Below are positions 32,964 through 39,921 of a stretch of 39,921 bases of DNA, piece by piece. The notes under the pieces were generated by a model. That model did not search any database. It was not told where the DNA came from and saw only the letters and a list, made by a program, of their open reading frames with translations. This DNA comes from Akkermansiaceae bacterium UBA956. GTDB taxonomy: Bacteria; Verrucomicrobiota; Verrucomicrobiia; Verrucomicrobiales; Akkermansiaceae. The position numbers were made by a program, and so were the translations under genes. How positions within the stretch are numbered: position 1 is the stretch's first letter; every line of letters starts with the position of its first letter. The stretch spans positions 1 through 39,921 of the forward strand of contig DBCO01000036.1 in assembly GCA_002293145.1 (NCBI GenBank), in the 5' to 3' direction.

Positions 32964-33013
32964 CTTGGACTGCGGCAGCATGCTGCCGCTTTCCGCAAAG
33001 CAGCCTGCTGCGA
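32964..33013 (+). repeat. REP-like palindromic element, copy 1
   Basis: Contains the perfect 18-bp palindrome GCGGCAGCATGCTGCCGC (32972-32989) and a second arm GCAGCCTGCTGC (33000-33011). It aligns with the reverse complement of the element at 37284-37338: CTTGGAC, a GCGGCAGC/GCTGCCGC hairpin, TCC, then GCAGCCTGCTGC. Confidence 0.75.
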
Positions 33014-33281
33014 GCGCTTAAAAAGCCACGGCCTTCGCCCCCCCAAGTCCGCCGCCGACTTCGCCCTCCTGCTGCACGGTTTTCACTTCCTGAAACCTGA
33101 AGGCGTGATGGCGCGCATCCTGCCGCATGGCGTGCTCTTCCGTGGCGGTGCCGAAGAACCCATCCGCACCAAACTGCTCAACGACGGCCACATCGACACT
33201 GTCATAGGAATGCCGGCTAACCTCTTCTATTCAGCCGCCATCCCGGTCTGTATCCTCGTGCTCAAGAAGTGCAAGAAGCCC
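33012..33281 (+). pseudogene. Fragment of a type I restriction-modification methyltransferase (HsdM)
   Basis: About 90 codons read as an internal piece of HsdM, the N6-adenine methyltransferase subunit of type I systems: PPKSAADFALLLHGFHFLKP, ARILPHGVLFRGGAEEPIRT, then IDTVIGMPANLFYSAAIPVC and ILVLKKCKKP. The family segment is continuous from about 33027 to 33281, then ends abruptly. The NPPF catalytic motif and target-recognition partners are missing. There is no start. It begins inside the REP-like element and is more GC-rich than its surroundings, so it is a relic of a transferred system. The msrA gene follows 50 bp later. Confidence 0.85.
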
Positions 33282-33330
33282 GTTTTCCGACTCTTCTTGA
33301 CATTCTCCAAAATGCATCCATCTTCCTTGC

Positions 33331-33954
33331 ATGTTCCGCAAACTCTTAGCACTTTTTGTGATTCCTTCGCTCGCTTGCTGCGAACCTTCCACACCCATGA
33401 ACAAAGACAACACACCCGCAGAAAAACCGAAAGTCCCCGAGGGTGCTGAGGTCCTCACCCTTGGAGCCGGATGTTTCTGGTGCATCGAGGCCGCTTATCG
33501 CCAGCTTGATGGCGTCTACTCCGCCACCTCTGGCTACATGGGCGGCACCTTAGCCAATCCGACGTATGAACAAATTTGCAACGGCACCACAGGTCACGCC
33601 GAAGTAGTACAAGTGGTCTATGATCCGAAGAAAACCAGCACCGAGAAAGTTCTCTCTTGGTTCTGGGAATTACACGATCCCACCACGCTGAATCGTCAAG
33701 GAGCCGACGTCGGCACGCAGTATCGCTCGGCAATTTTTTATCACAACGAGGGCCAGAAAAAAGTCGCAGAGGCTTCAAAAACTGCTGCAAAGGAACTTTT
33801 CAAATCTCCCATCGTGACCGAGATTACCGAATCGGCCACTTTTTATCCTGCTGAAAAATACCATCAGGATTTTTATCAGCAAAATAAATCGAAAAACCCC
33901 TACTGCCGCGCCGTGATCACGCCCAAGTTGAAAAAACTCAAACTGGAAGAATAA
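33331..33954 (+). CDS. msrA: Peptide-methionine (S)-S-oxide reductase MsrA, lipoprotein-like
   Basis: A 207-residue enzyme that repairs methionine-S-sulfoxide in proteins. The N-terminus is a lipoprotein signal (MFRKLLALFVIPSLACCEPS, lipobox SLAC with Cys16 the probable acyl site). The catalytic motif is GAGCFWCIEA (C48 nucleophile, C51). GGTLANPTYEQICNGTTGHA, DPTTLNRQGADVGTQYRSAI and YHQDFYQQNKSKNPYC (C-terminal resolving Cys) complete the family pattern. Being anchored outside the cytoplasm, it probably protects envelope proteins. Its start overlaps the region where the hsdM fragment frame is still open. Confidence 0.94.
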   Translation: MFRKLLALFVIPSLACCEPSTPMNKDNTPAEKPKVPEGAEVLTLGAGCFWCIEAAYRQLDGVYSATSGYMGGTLANPTYEQICNGTTGHAEVVQVVYDPKKTSTEKVLSWFWELHDPTTLNRQGADVGTQYRSAIFYHNEGQKKVAEASKTAAKELFKSPIVTEITESATFYPAEKYHQDFYQQNKSKNPYCRAVITPKLKKLKLEE

Positions 33955-34037
33955 TCCGCCGCATGAACCAATGCAGCAGCCCTCGCAACGCGCTTTTCGT
34001 CTTTCATCAAAGATAATTTCGTCACTACTCTGAGCGC

Positions 34038-35000
34038 ATGCCACCGGATCAATCCATCAAGATCATCGACTCGCACACAGGCGGTGAGCCGACTCGCATT
34101 ATCATCGCCGGTATCCCTGACTTAGGCAGCGGTAGCATCGCGGAGCAATCGAATGTTTTTCGCAGCCAACACGATTGGTTGCGCAGCAGCGTAGCGAATG
34201 AACCTCGCGGGCATGATGCCATGGTCGGCGCCCTACTCCTCCCACCGAGCGAGCCCGATTGCCTCTGTGGTGTGATTTTTTTCAATAATGTCAGCACCTT
34301 GAACATGTGCATTCACGGCACCATTGGCCTCGGCGTGACCCTCGCACACATGGGCAAGATCACGACAGGTATTCACAAAATTGATACTCCCGTCGGCGTC
34401 ATTACCCTCAATCTTCACGAGGATCTTCGAGTCAGTGTCAACAATGTGCCATCCTATCGTCTAGCCAAAGATGTGCCCGTCGATGTGCCCGGCTACGGAT
34501 CGATCACCGGCGACATCGCTTGGGGCGGCAACTGGTTTTTCCTCATTAATGAGCAAGGTCCTGCTGTGCGCTTCGAAAATATCGCCGCTCTCACCCATTT
34601 CACCTCTATGGTGAAGCTAGCCCTAGCCGATCAAGGCATCACCGGAGAAAACGGCATGGAAATCGACCACATCGAGAGCTTTGGCCCGCCCACAGATCCT
34701 ACCAAAGCCGACTCAAAAAACTTCGTGCTCTGCCCCGGAAATGCCTACGACCGCTCGCCTTGCGGCACCGGCACCAGCGCGAAACTTGCCTGTCTCTACG
34801 CCGATGGCAAATTGCTACCCGGACAAACCTGGCGTCAAGCAGGCATACTCGATTCGGTCTTCGAGGGACAAGTCGCCCCGCTTCACGAGCAACATTGCAT
34901 TCCTACCGTTTCCGGCCGTGCATGGATCATCGGCGAGTCCACTTATCACTTTTCACCCGACGACCCCTTCCGCCACGGCATCATCTCGACGAGCGTTTGA
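34038..35000 (+). CDS. Proline racemase-family protein, 4-hydroxyproline 2-epimerase-like
   Basis: A 320-residue cytosolic cofactor-free epimerase. The first catalytic Cys is C91 (NMCIHGTIG, where most relatives have NMCGHGTIG) and the second is C242 (DRSPCGTGTSAKL). Both cysteines are present, which argues for racemase or epimerase rather than 3-hydroxyproline dehydratase, whose first residue is Thr. Typical segments: IDSHTGGEPTRIIIAGIP, ANEPRGHDAMVGALLLPPSE, EIDHIESFGPP and GNAYDRSPCGTGTS. No hydroxyproline catabolic genes are adjacent. It is on its own between msrA and the convergent regulator gene. Confidence 0.92.
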   Translation: MPPDQSIKIIDSHTGGEPTRIIIAGIPDLGSGSIAEQSNVFRSQHDWLRSSVANEPRGHDAMVGALLLPPSEPDCLCGVIFFNNVSTLNMCIHGTIGLGVTLAHMGKITTGIHKIDTPVGVITLNLHEDLRVSVNNVPSYRLAKDVPVDVPGYGSITGDIAWGGNWFFLINEQGPAVRFENIAALTHFTSMVKLALADQGITGENGMEIDHIESFGPPTDPTKADSKNFVLCPGNAYDRSPCGTGTSAKLACLYADGKLLPGQTWRQAGILDSVFEGQVAPLHEQHCIPTVSGRAWIIGESTYHFSPDDPFRHGIISTSV

Positions 35001-35019
35001 ATTCACACTAACAGTTTTC

Positions 35020-36306
35020 TTACAAACTCAGAGCTTGCTTCATTACCACAAGAGCCGTGCGTTGCTCATCGCTTGTGATCTTTCCGTCCATGCCTTGCAC
35101 TTGATTACGCAGCGCAGATGCATCTGATGAAGGCACGCGAAGCCAATCAGCAAAGGACACCATCGTGCGCAGAAACTCCCAAGAATCTGAAGGCTGAGCC
35201 GTCACCTTGGCGTCGATTAGTAAGGTTTCCGCGCCCACCGTCAGCTCCATGCGCCCTAGCGTGGGACCAGACGCTTCCACTTCTAGCATGATCGTCGTGG
35301 CCATGCCCGCAGGCAACCGAGTAAGGTTTTTACTTTGAGAATTTTCTCCGCCAAATCCCAGTAAGCGGTAGCGTGAGCCGAGAGTGGGAAGCCAGTGAGC
35401 ATCAATGCTCACGGCAGCGGATTGATGATTCTGCATCGTCACCGCCACCAAATGGCGACCGTTACGCTCGACGGCAGATGCAGCTTCAACATGAAATGAA
35501 ACACCGCTAAGCACGGCATTGGCTTCGATGGCGAGAGGGAATTGATTCAGCAATTCCTCCACACGTACCATCCGCGGGCTGGGCAATTGTTTTTTCTCAA
35601 TGATGCTGCGCTTCACCCAACTCCACGATGCCGTGCCAGCCATAATAGGCAGTGCAGCACGAGGATGTTTTTCAGCAGAAAGCAATCCACGATCGCGAAC
35701 CTCGGGCAATTCGGCTGCCTTGGGTAATGGGTCATTCGCTATGCGTTTGGCGACCTCTGTCAAATACAACGCAGGATTCTTCTGCACCATGGCAGATTTT
35801 TCTTGGTTCAATTGAGCAGTGTTTGATCCACCAACAGCCGTGAGCGACTCATCACCTTCAGCCACCGGAAAATCACCTGCATCGCTGGGCAAGAGCGCGA
35901 TCTCACGCGACACCTGCGTCTGGGCGATGCCGCCACTTCGACCTGGGCCAAGGTTTTGCATGAATAAAACTCCAAGCACCAATGCCGCCGCAGCAGAGAG
36001 AGAAACCCAAGCCCAACCACGAAATGGCTTTTGTGGCATTGCAACAAGATTTGCTGGAGAAATTACCGAAGCATCCCTATTGCGCGCGCTTCGCAAAATG
36101 GCATCGCGCTGCCGAGCATCAAGGCTTTGCACCTCACCACCCATCATGCTCGTCAACTGGCTCAAAAATTCCTGCTGCTCACGAGCTGCCATTTGCAACG
36201 CGGGATCAGCCGCTACAGCCCGTTCCATTTCCGCAGCCTCCTGCGACCCGAGCTCACCCAAGAGCCAGGCTGTCCATTGCGGATCATCCAATTTCGTTTT
36301 CATCAT
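35020..36306 (-). CDS. Anti-sigma-like membrane protein with YfbK-type flanks but no VWA domain
   Basis: A 428-residue membrane protein (from ATG 36306). The N-terminal 60 residues are an anti-sigma-type helical domain (TAWLLGELGSQEAAEMERAV). The transmembrane helix is near residues 98-118 (WAWVSLSAAAALVLGVLFMQ). Residues 225-258 match the N-terminal domain of YfbK-type VWA proteins (TASWSWVKRSI, LPSPRMVRVEELLNQFPL). The C-terminal part matches the DUF3520-like end (SRYRLLGFGGEN, LPAGMATTIMLEVE, LRTMVSFADWLRVPSSDASA). The VWA domain with its MIDAS motif (DxSxS), normally between these, is absent; about 50 residues link the flanks. Its start overlaps the sigma gene stop (ATGA), so it is the cognate anti-sigma factor. 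Confidence 0.7.
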   Translation of the reverse strand: MMKTKLDDPQWTAWLLGELGSQEAAEMERAVAADPALQMAAREQQEFLSQLTSMMGGEVQSLDARQRDAILRSARNRDASVISPANLVAMPQKPFRGWAWVSLSAAAALVLGVLFMQNLGPGRSGGIAQTQVSREIALLPSDAGDFPVAEGDESLTAVGGSNTAQLNQEKSAMVQKNPALYLTEVAKRIANDPLPKAAELPEVRDRGLLSAEKHPRAALPIMAGTASWSWVKRSIIEKKQLPSPRMVRVEELLNQFPLAIEANAVLSGVSFHVEAASAVERNGRHLVAVTMQNHQSAAVSIDAHWLPTLGSRYRLLGFGGENSQSKNLTRLPAGMATTIMLEVEASGPTLGRMELTVGAETLLIDAKVTAQPSDSWEFLRTMVSFADWLRVPSSDASALRNQVQGMDGKITSDEQRTALVVMKQALSL

Positions 36307-36896
36307 TCTTCGTTTGATTCTGCCAGATCGCGGGGCATCCATTCGCGCAGGCGTTTGAGGGCATTGTGCAAAAGGAAGCCCACATTTCCATTCGAGAGAC
36401 CCGTCACCCGACTGATCTCTTCATAGCTCAATCCTTGCTGAAATTTCAACACCACCACCTCACGCTGATTCGGAGTCAAGCGCTGGAGATACATCTCCAA
36501 CCGTTGGTGCATTTCTTCTTTTTCTAACAAAGATGATGCCGATACCGTGTTCGCTGGAATTTTTCCCAGCTTCTTTTCATCCATCTCGACCAGGCGCGAA
36601 TCCTTGCGCAACACATCTAGCGCACGATTCCGACAAACTGTAAAAAGCCAAGTTTTCACGCCATCGCGCACCTTAGCTACATCCTGCTGGCACAGGCGGA
36701 TGAAGGTATCTTGCACCACATCACGCGCCCGCTCCCAATCATGAACAAAGCCCTGAGCATACCCAATCAAAGGCCGCTCATACTCCTTGAGCGCCCATTC
36801 GATGAATTGTTCCTGAGTCTGCATCATATCGGGAGGCGAACCGTTTGTCATGTCCGCATCTTTAGAAACGTGCAAGTTGCCTATTTCTTTGATCAT
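36303..36896 (-). CDS. ECF RNA polymerase sigma factor
   Basis: A 197-residue sigma-70 family protein (from ATG 36896; ATG 36851 is an alternative). Region 2: LIGYAQGFVHDWERARDVVQ, DTFIRLCQQDVAKV, VKTWLFTVCRNRALDVLRKD. Region 4: LQRLTPNQREVVVLKFQQGL, SYEEISRVTGLSNGNVGFLL, HNALKRLREWM. The 4-bp overlap with the following anti-sigma/YfbK-like gene means translational coupling and a cognate pair. The open frame extends to 36938 but the longer N-terminus is not protein-like. Confidence 0.92.
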   Translation of the reverse strand: MIKEIGNLHVSKDADMTNGSPPDMMQTQEQFIEWALKEYERPLIGYAQGFVHDWERARDVVQDTFIRLCQQDVAKVRDGVKTWLFTVCRNRALDVLRKDSRLVEMDEKKLGKIPANTVSASSLLEKEEMHQRLEMYLQRLTPNQREVVVLKFQQGLSYEEISRVTGLSNGNVGFLLHNALKRLREWMPRDLAESNEE

Positions 36897-37218
36897 ATTC
36901 GCAAAAAAATCAGTAGCGCAGAAAACAAACACCCGCAAATCAAATTCGCAAATCAGGCAGATCTTCCTAGGATTGAAATTGGCAGCTCTCAGCGGATTTA
37001 GACATGGATTTTTACCGATAAAGAAATGAAATGAGGAATGCAGGAAAACAGGAAAAGGCTACACAATACCATTCCTAACAGTTATCGTCTGGATGAATTG
37101 CTGATTTTTCGAAACTTGAAATGAGCAGGACGTCTGGAATGGATTTCCCAACCTACGCGACCACGGAAGATAAGTGACTTTTTTCTTAGCCCAATGAGTG
37201 GAAAGCGAGGAGTGGGTT

Positions 37219-37245
37219 GTAGCACAGCCAAGATGGCTATGCTAC
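37219..37245. repeat. 11-bp hairpin repeat
   Basis: GTAGCACAGCC (37219-37229) pairs with GGCTATGCTAC (37235-37245) with one mismatch around AAGAT. I recall similar hairpins as intergenic repeats of Verrucomicrobiota and Planctomycetota. No U-run, so not a terminator. Confidence 0.55.
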
Positions 37246-37283
37246 TTTGTGGCTTTCGATGCGTGATTTTGAGCATTCGGGCC

Positions 37284-37338
37284 GGCGGCAGCAGGCTGCC
37301 TTAGGGACAGCGGCAGCGGGGCTGCCGCTGTCCAAGGA
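37284..37338 (-). repeat. REP-like palindromic element, copy 2
   Basis: A perfect 13-bp stem, GGACAGCGGCAGC (37305-37317) with GCTGCCGCTGTCC (37321-37333) around GGG, next to a GGCAGC/GCTGCC arm (37287-37300). Reverse-complemented, the element aligns with copy 1 at 32964-33013. It begins 66 bp downstream of rex. Confidence 0.8.
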
Positions 37339-37403
37339 GTTGGAGTTTTTTACGGACACGCCATGCCTCAGCTACCATCGATCGAATGTTTCGTAGAAAT
37401 AAT

Positions 37404-38027
37404 CTAGCGAATGAAGTAACTGAGATTTTCTAACTCAGAGGCAAGATCGACGCTATTGACGACGATTTCTTTGGGCACTTCGAGGAAGGCTGGGGAGAAA
37501 TTGAGAATTCCTTGCACGCCGCCGCGCACCAAACGATTGGCCATGCCTTGGGCATATTCTGCGGGAACACAAAGGATCGCAAGACGCACTTGATTTTCCG
37601 CGAGAAAATTTTCCATTTCATCTTCGAGAAAAAGTAGGACGCTGACACCACGGGCACGGGCCGCTGCAGGATCGGCATCAAAGGCGGCGATAACCTCAAA
37701 GCCTTCTTTCTGGAATCCTTGGTAGCGAAGCAGCGCCGAGCCGAGGTTACCCGCTCCGACGAGGATGACGGGCTGAAGTTTTTCCTGACGCAGAGCATCA
37801 CGCAGGGCGGTGATCAATTTCTCCACAGGATAACCGAGACCACGTGTGCCCCATTGGCCCAGATAGGCGATGTCTTTGCGCAATTGCGATGAGTTAACGC
37901 CTGCCGCCTTGGCGAGAGTCCCCGAGCTGACCGTTTCAATGCCATTATCTACCAAGCGCTGCAAGCAACGGTGGTAGGTAGAAAGGCGATAAATCACCTT
38001 CTTGGGAATGGCACTTTTTTCTGACAT
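37404..38027 (-). CDS. rex: Redox-sensing transcriptional repressor Rex
   Basis: A 207-residue repressor that senses NADH/NAD+ and releases DNA when NADH is high. The winged helix covers residues 1-75 (VIYRLSTYHRCLQRLVDNGI, SSGTLAKAAGVNSSQLRKDI and YLGQWGTRGLGYPVEKL). The Rossmann domain starts at VILVGAGNLGSALLRY (residues 87-102). The C-terminal helix (VNSVDLASELENLSYFI) swaps between subunits. I found no perfect Rex operator (TTGTGAA-N6-TTCACAA) in the window. It starts 24 bp after rpoD and may be co-transcribed. Confidence 0.96.
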   Translation of the reverse strand: MSEKSAIPKKVIYRLSTYHRCLQRLVDNGIETVSSGTLAKAAGVNSSQLRKDIAYLGQWGTRGLGYPVEKLITALRDALRQEKLQPVILVGAGNLGSALLRYQGFQKEGFEVIAAFDADPAAARARGVSVLLFLEDEMENFLAENQVRLAILCVPAEYAQGMANRLVRGGVQGILNFSPAFLEVPKEIVVNSVDLASELENLSYFIR

Positions 38028-38051
38028 CGGGTGTCTAACTGGGGGTAATCG

Positions 38052-39921
38052 TTACGTTCCCGGCAGCTCGATGAAGCCTTCGAGCTTGCGAATGCGGGTC
38101 GGGTGACGCATTTTGCGCAAGGCCTTCGCCTCGATTTGACGAATCCGCTCACGGGTGACTTGGAATTGGCGACCGACTTCTTCGAGTGTGCGTGAGTAGC
38201 CGTCTTTGAGACCGAAGCGCTGCTCGAGCACTTCGCGCTCGCGTTCGGTGAGGCTATCGAGCACGTCCTTAATCTTGTCTTTGAGCATCGAGAAGCCAGC
38301 TTCCTCCATCGGATTGTCGGCAGATTTGTCTTCGATGAAATCGCCGAACGATGTGTCATCGCTATCGCCGACGGGTGCCTGCAACGAGATCGGCTGCTGG
38401 GCCATTTTGAGCACAGCGCGCACACGCTCGACGGGCAAGTGAATTTCCTCGGCGATTTCTTCGGGTGATGGCTCGCGACCATACTCCTGCACGAGCTGTT
38501 TCTGCACGCGCATGAGCTTGTTGATGGTCTCGATCATGTGCACCGGTATGCGGATCGTACGGGCCTGATCCGCGATGGAGCGGGTGATCGCTTGGCGAAT
38601 CCACCAAGTGGCGTAAGTGGAGAATTTGTAACCGCGACGGTATTCGAATTTTTCGACGGCTTTCATCAGCCCCATGTTGCCTTCTTGAATGAGGTCGAGG
38701 AAAGATAGTCCACGGTTGGTATATTTTTTGGCGATGGAAATCACGAGACGCAAGTTGGCCTCGACCATTTCCGTCTTCGCCTTGAGTGCCATTTTCATCC
38801 AGTGGCGCAAGGCGGAGTAAGAATCATCGAAGGTCTCGATGGTTTGCCATGCGTGTTGTTGAAGTTCACGCACGATGTTTTGCGTGGCTTTGTCTTCGGG
38901 ACTGGCTGCGAGTTTGCGTCCGTATTTCCAGAATTTTTGTTGATACTCCTCTACCTTCTCGCAGAAGTCTTCGATGATTTTCTGCTTGTAGTAAAACTTG
39001 ATGTAGTGGCGATTGAGGTTGCCGATGTTTTTAGCGAACTCTTCCTGTAGTTTTTTCAGTCCACGAGGGCTCTTCGATGTGATCTGACGGAAAATGTCGT
39101 CATTTTCGGCGTGTAGCGCCTTAAGTTGATCGCAGTGGCGAGGCAGGCCTTTCATGTAGCGCTCACGGCTTTCGATTTTTTTATCGAGAATCACGCGGTC
39201 GAAACGCTCCTTGCCCTTGATCAATTTATCGGCTAGATCGAGGTAATCATGGTGCATGAAACCGAACTGGTGAAGATGCTTGGCGACCTCAATCTCGGCA
39301 TCCTCGATGCGCTTGGAGATTTCGACTTCTTGCTCGCGGGTGAGCAAAGGTACTTGGCCCATTTGCTTGAGATACATCCGCACAGGGTCATCGAGAATGT
39401 CGAGCTTTTGCTCACTTTTCGAGTCATCGTCGTCGATCTCATTGTCATCGCCTCTGCGGTCTTTGAAACGATCAACCTCGGACGCATCGATGATGTCGAA
39501 CTCCATCGAGCGCAATTGCTCCATGATGGCCTCGACGTCATTAGGGTCAACGATGTTGTTCGGCAAAATCTCGTTGATGTCATCGTATGTGAGATATTCC
39601 TGCTCTTTGGCAAGTTTGATCAGCTCACGGATTTTCTCTTGGATCTCAGGAGTGTGAATGCGCGGTTTTTCCTTGCCACCTTTTTTCGAGGATTTTTTCG
39701 GATCAGCAACGGGAGTGGGTGCAGTTGCGGTAGCTTTTTTCGAGATCGGACTCGCAGATTTTCCAGATTTTGCAGAGGTCGCGGCCGCGTCAGGCTTTTT
39801 GGCCGGGCTTCCAGCAGCGGGCTTGGATGAAACGGTATGATCCTTGGCGTTGCTAACTTTTACTGGAACAGGTTTGCTGGTAGATGCGGATTTTCCTGCA
39901 GGAGCTTTCGCCGCAGGAGCT
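38052..39921 (-). CDS. rpoD: Primary RNA polymerase sigma factor RpoD, 5' end beyond the window
   Basis: The frame is open from the window edge, so 622 residues are visible and the start is missing. The N-terminal 85 or so visible residues are low-complexity, rich in Lys, Ala, Pro and Ser (e.g. KKPDAAATSAKSGKSASPIS). Region 1.1 follows (EIQEKIRELIKLAKEQEYLT, YDDINEILPNNIVDPNDVE). Region 1.2 has DPVRMYLKQMGQVPLLTREQ; region 2 has EANLRLVISIAKKYTNRGLS and FLDLIQEGNMGLMKAVEKFE plus YATWWIRQAI; region 3 has RIPVHMIETINKL; region 4.2 ends EVGRQFQVTRERIRQIEAKA. A start at TTG 39566 would cut region 1.1 and is rejected. It is followed by rex 24 bp later. Confidence 0.96.
   Translation of the reverse strand, partial: APAAKAPAGKSASTSKPVPVKVSNAKDHTVSSKPAAGSPAKKPDAAATSAKSGKSASPISKKATATAPTPVADPKKSSKKGGKEKPRIHTPEIQEKIRELIKLAKEQEYLTYDDINEILPNNIVDPNDVEAIMEQLRSMEFDIIDASEVDRFKDRRGDDNEIDDDDSKSEQKLDILDDPVRMYLKQMGQVPLLTREQEVEISKRIEDAEIEVAKHLHQFGFMHHDYLDLADKLIKGKERFDRVILDKKIESRERYMKGLPRHCDQLKALHAENDDIFRQITSKSPRGLKKLQEEFAKNIGNLNRHYIKFYYKQKIIEDFCEKVEEYQQKFWKYGRKLAASPEDKATQNIVRELQQHAWQTIETFDDSYSALRHWMKMALKAKTEMVEANLRLVISIAKKYTNRGLSFLDLIQEGNMGLMKAVEKFEYRRGYKFSTYATWWIRQAITRSIADQARTIRIPVHMIETINKLMRVQKQLVQEYGREPSPEEIAEEIHLPVERVRAVLKMAQQPISLQAPVGDSDDTSFGDFIEDKSADNPMEEAGFSMLKDKIKDVLDSLTEREREVLEQRFGLKDGYSRTLEEVGRQFQVTRERIRQIEAKALRKMRHPTRIRKLEGFIELPGT

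Larger units (their letters stand above)
36897..37403. other. Intergenic stretch with two hairpin-forming repeats
   Basis: No gene is visible on either strand between the ECF sigma gene and rex. The part at 36897-37100 is AT-rich and may hold the sigma-gene promoter. A hairpin (37219-37245) and a REP-like element (37284-37338) occupy the right-hand half, downstream of rex. A 64-codon minus frame (37082-37276) is not protein-like. Confidence 0.6.

Noticed and set aside
37305..37333. 13-bp hairpin downstream of rex as a terminator
   Set aside because: There is no U-run on the minus strand after the stem; it is better explained as part of the two-copy REP-like element.
37404..38051. Rex operator in front of rex, rpoD or ndh
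   Set aside because: I looked for TTGTGAA-N6-TTCACAA and found only isolated half-sites.

Overview
The window looks like chromosomal DNA of a member of the Verrucomicrobiota. Support comes from gene content: a DUF1501 protein beside a Planctomycete-cytochrome-C/DUF1549/DUF1553 protein, an ECF sigma factor of the Rhodopirellula/Verrucomicrobium type, a pseudopilin-like giant protein resembling Verru_Chthon cassette protein A, a DUF1080 protein, and many genes without a clear Shine-Dalgarno. Most of it is ordinary housekeeping DNA. The left end and two or three gaps carry decaying genes and REP-like repeats. The exact genus cannot be read from the sequence.

Layout. 1-7207 (minus strand): an ECF sigma factor, a FecR-type regulator that ends in a discoidin-like domain, a large cytochrome-c-like DUF1549/DUF1553 protein and a DUF1501 protein form one co-directional cassette. 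It is followed by two wrecked genes (sialate O-acetylesterase tail, FAD oxidoreductase head) and a 21-bp tandem repeat. 7374-9442: tRNA-Gln(UUG), valine-pyruvate transaminase, peroxiredoxin. 9443-10049: gene-free, full of degenerate intergenic phrases. 10050-14549: a 58-residue lipoprotein, DinB, a lipoprotein cyclophilin, a fused siroheme-decarboxylase-like protein, RsfS, and rpmI-rplT with a strongly structured RNA leader in front of rplT. 14687-21878 (minus): a Tat-exported NHL protein, then a surface cluster (pseudopilin-like 1185-residue protein, secreted unknown, subtilase with CARDB). 22148-24918 (plus): bioF, DUF1080, ftsY. 24969-29562: GH78-like rhamnosidase (minus), type II NADH dehydrogenase (plus), then infC and a HAD phosphatase (minus). 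29577-33330: two decaying small genes, an M16 peptidase, a REP-like element and an hsdM fragment. 33331-35000: MsrA and a proline-racemase-family epimerase. 35020-36896: a second ECF sigma factor with an anti-sigma/YfbK-like partner lacking its VWA domain. 37404-39921: rex and the primary sigma factor rpoD, which runs off the window.

How they fit. Two separate ECF sigma/regulator pairs probably control envelope functions; the first sits at the head of a cassette of exported proteins. infC is separated from rpmI-rplT by about 15 kb, so L20 autoregulation, if present, would have to act on the rpmI-rplT pair; the leader at 13994-14067 is the best candidate site. infC itself most plausibly starts at an AUA codon behind a GGAGG. 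No CRISPR array, prophage, intact IS element or complete defence system is visible. The most interesting items are the rplT leader, the AUA start of infC with its acidic tail, the VWA-less YfbK-type regulator, the sigma/FecR-discoidin cassette, a small membrane gene broken by an exact 20-bp duplication, and a two-copy REP-like element next to an hsdM relic.
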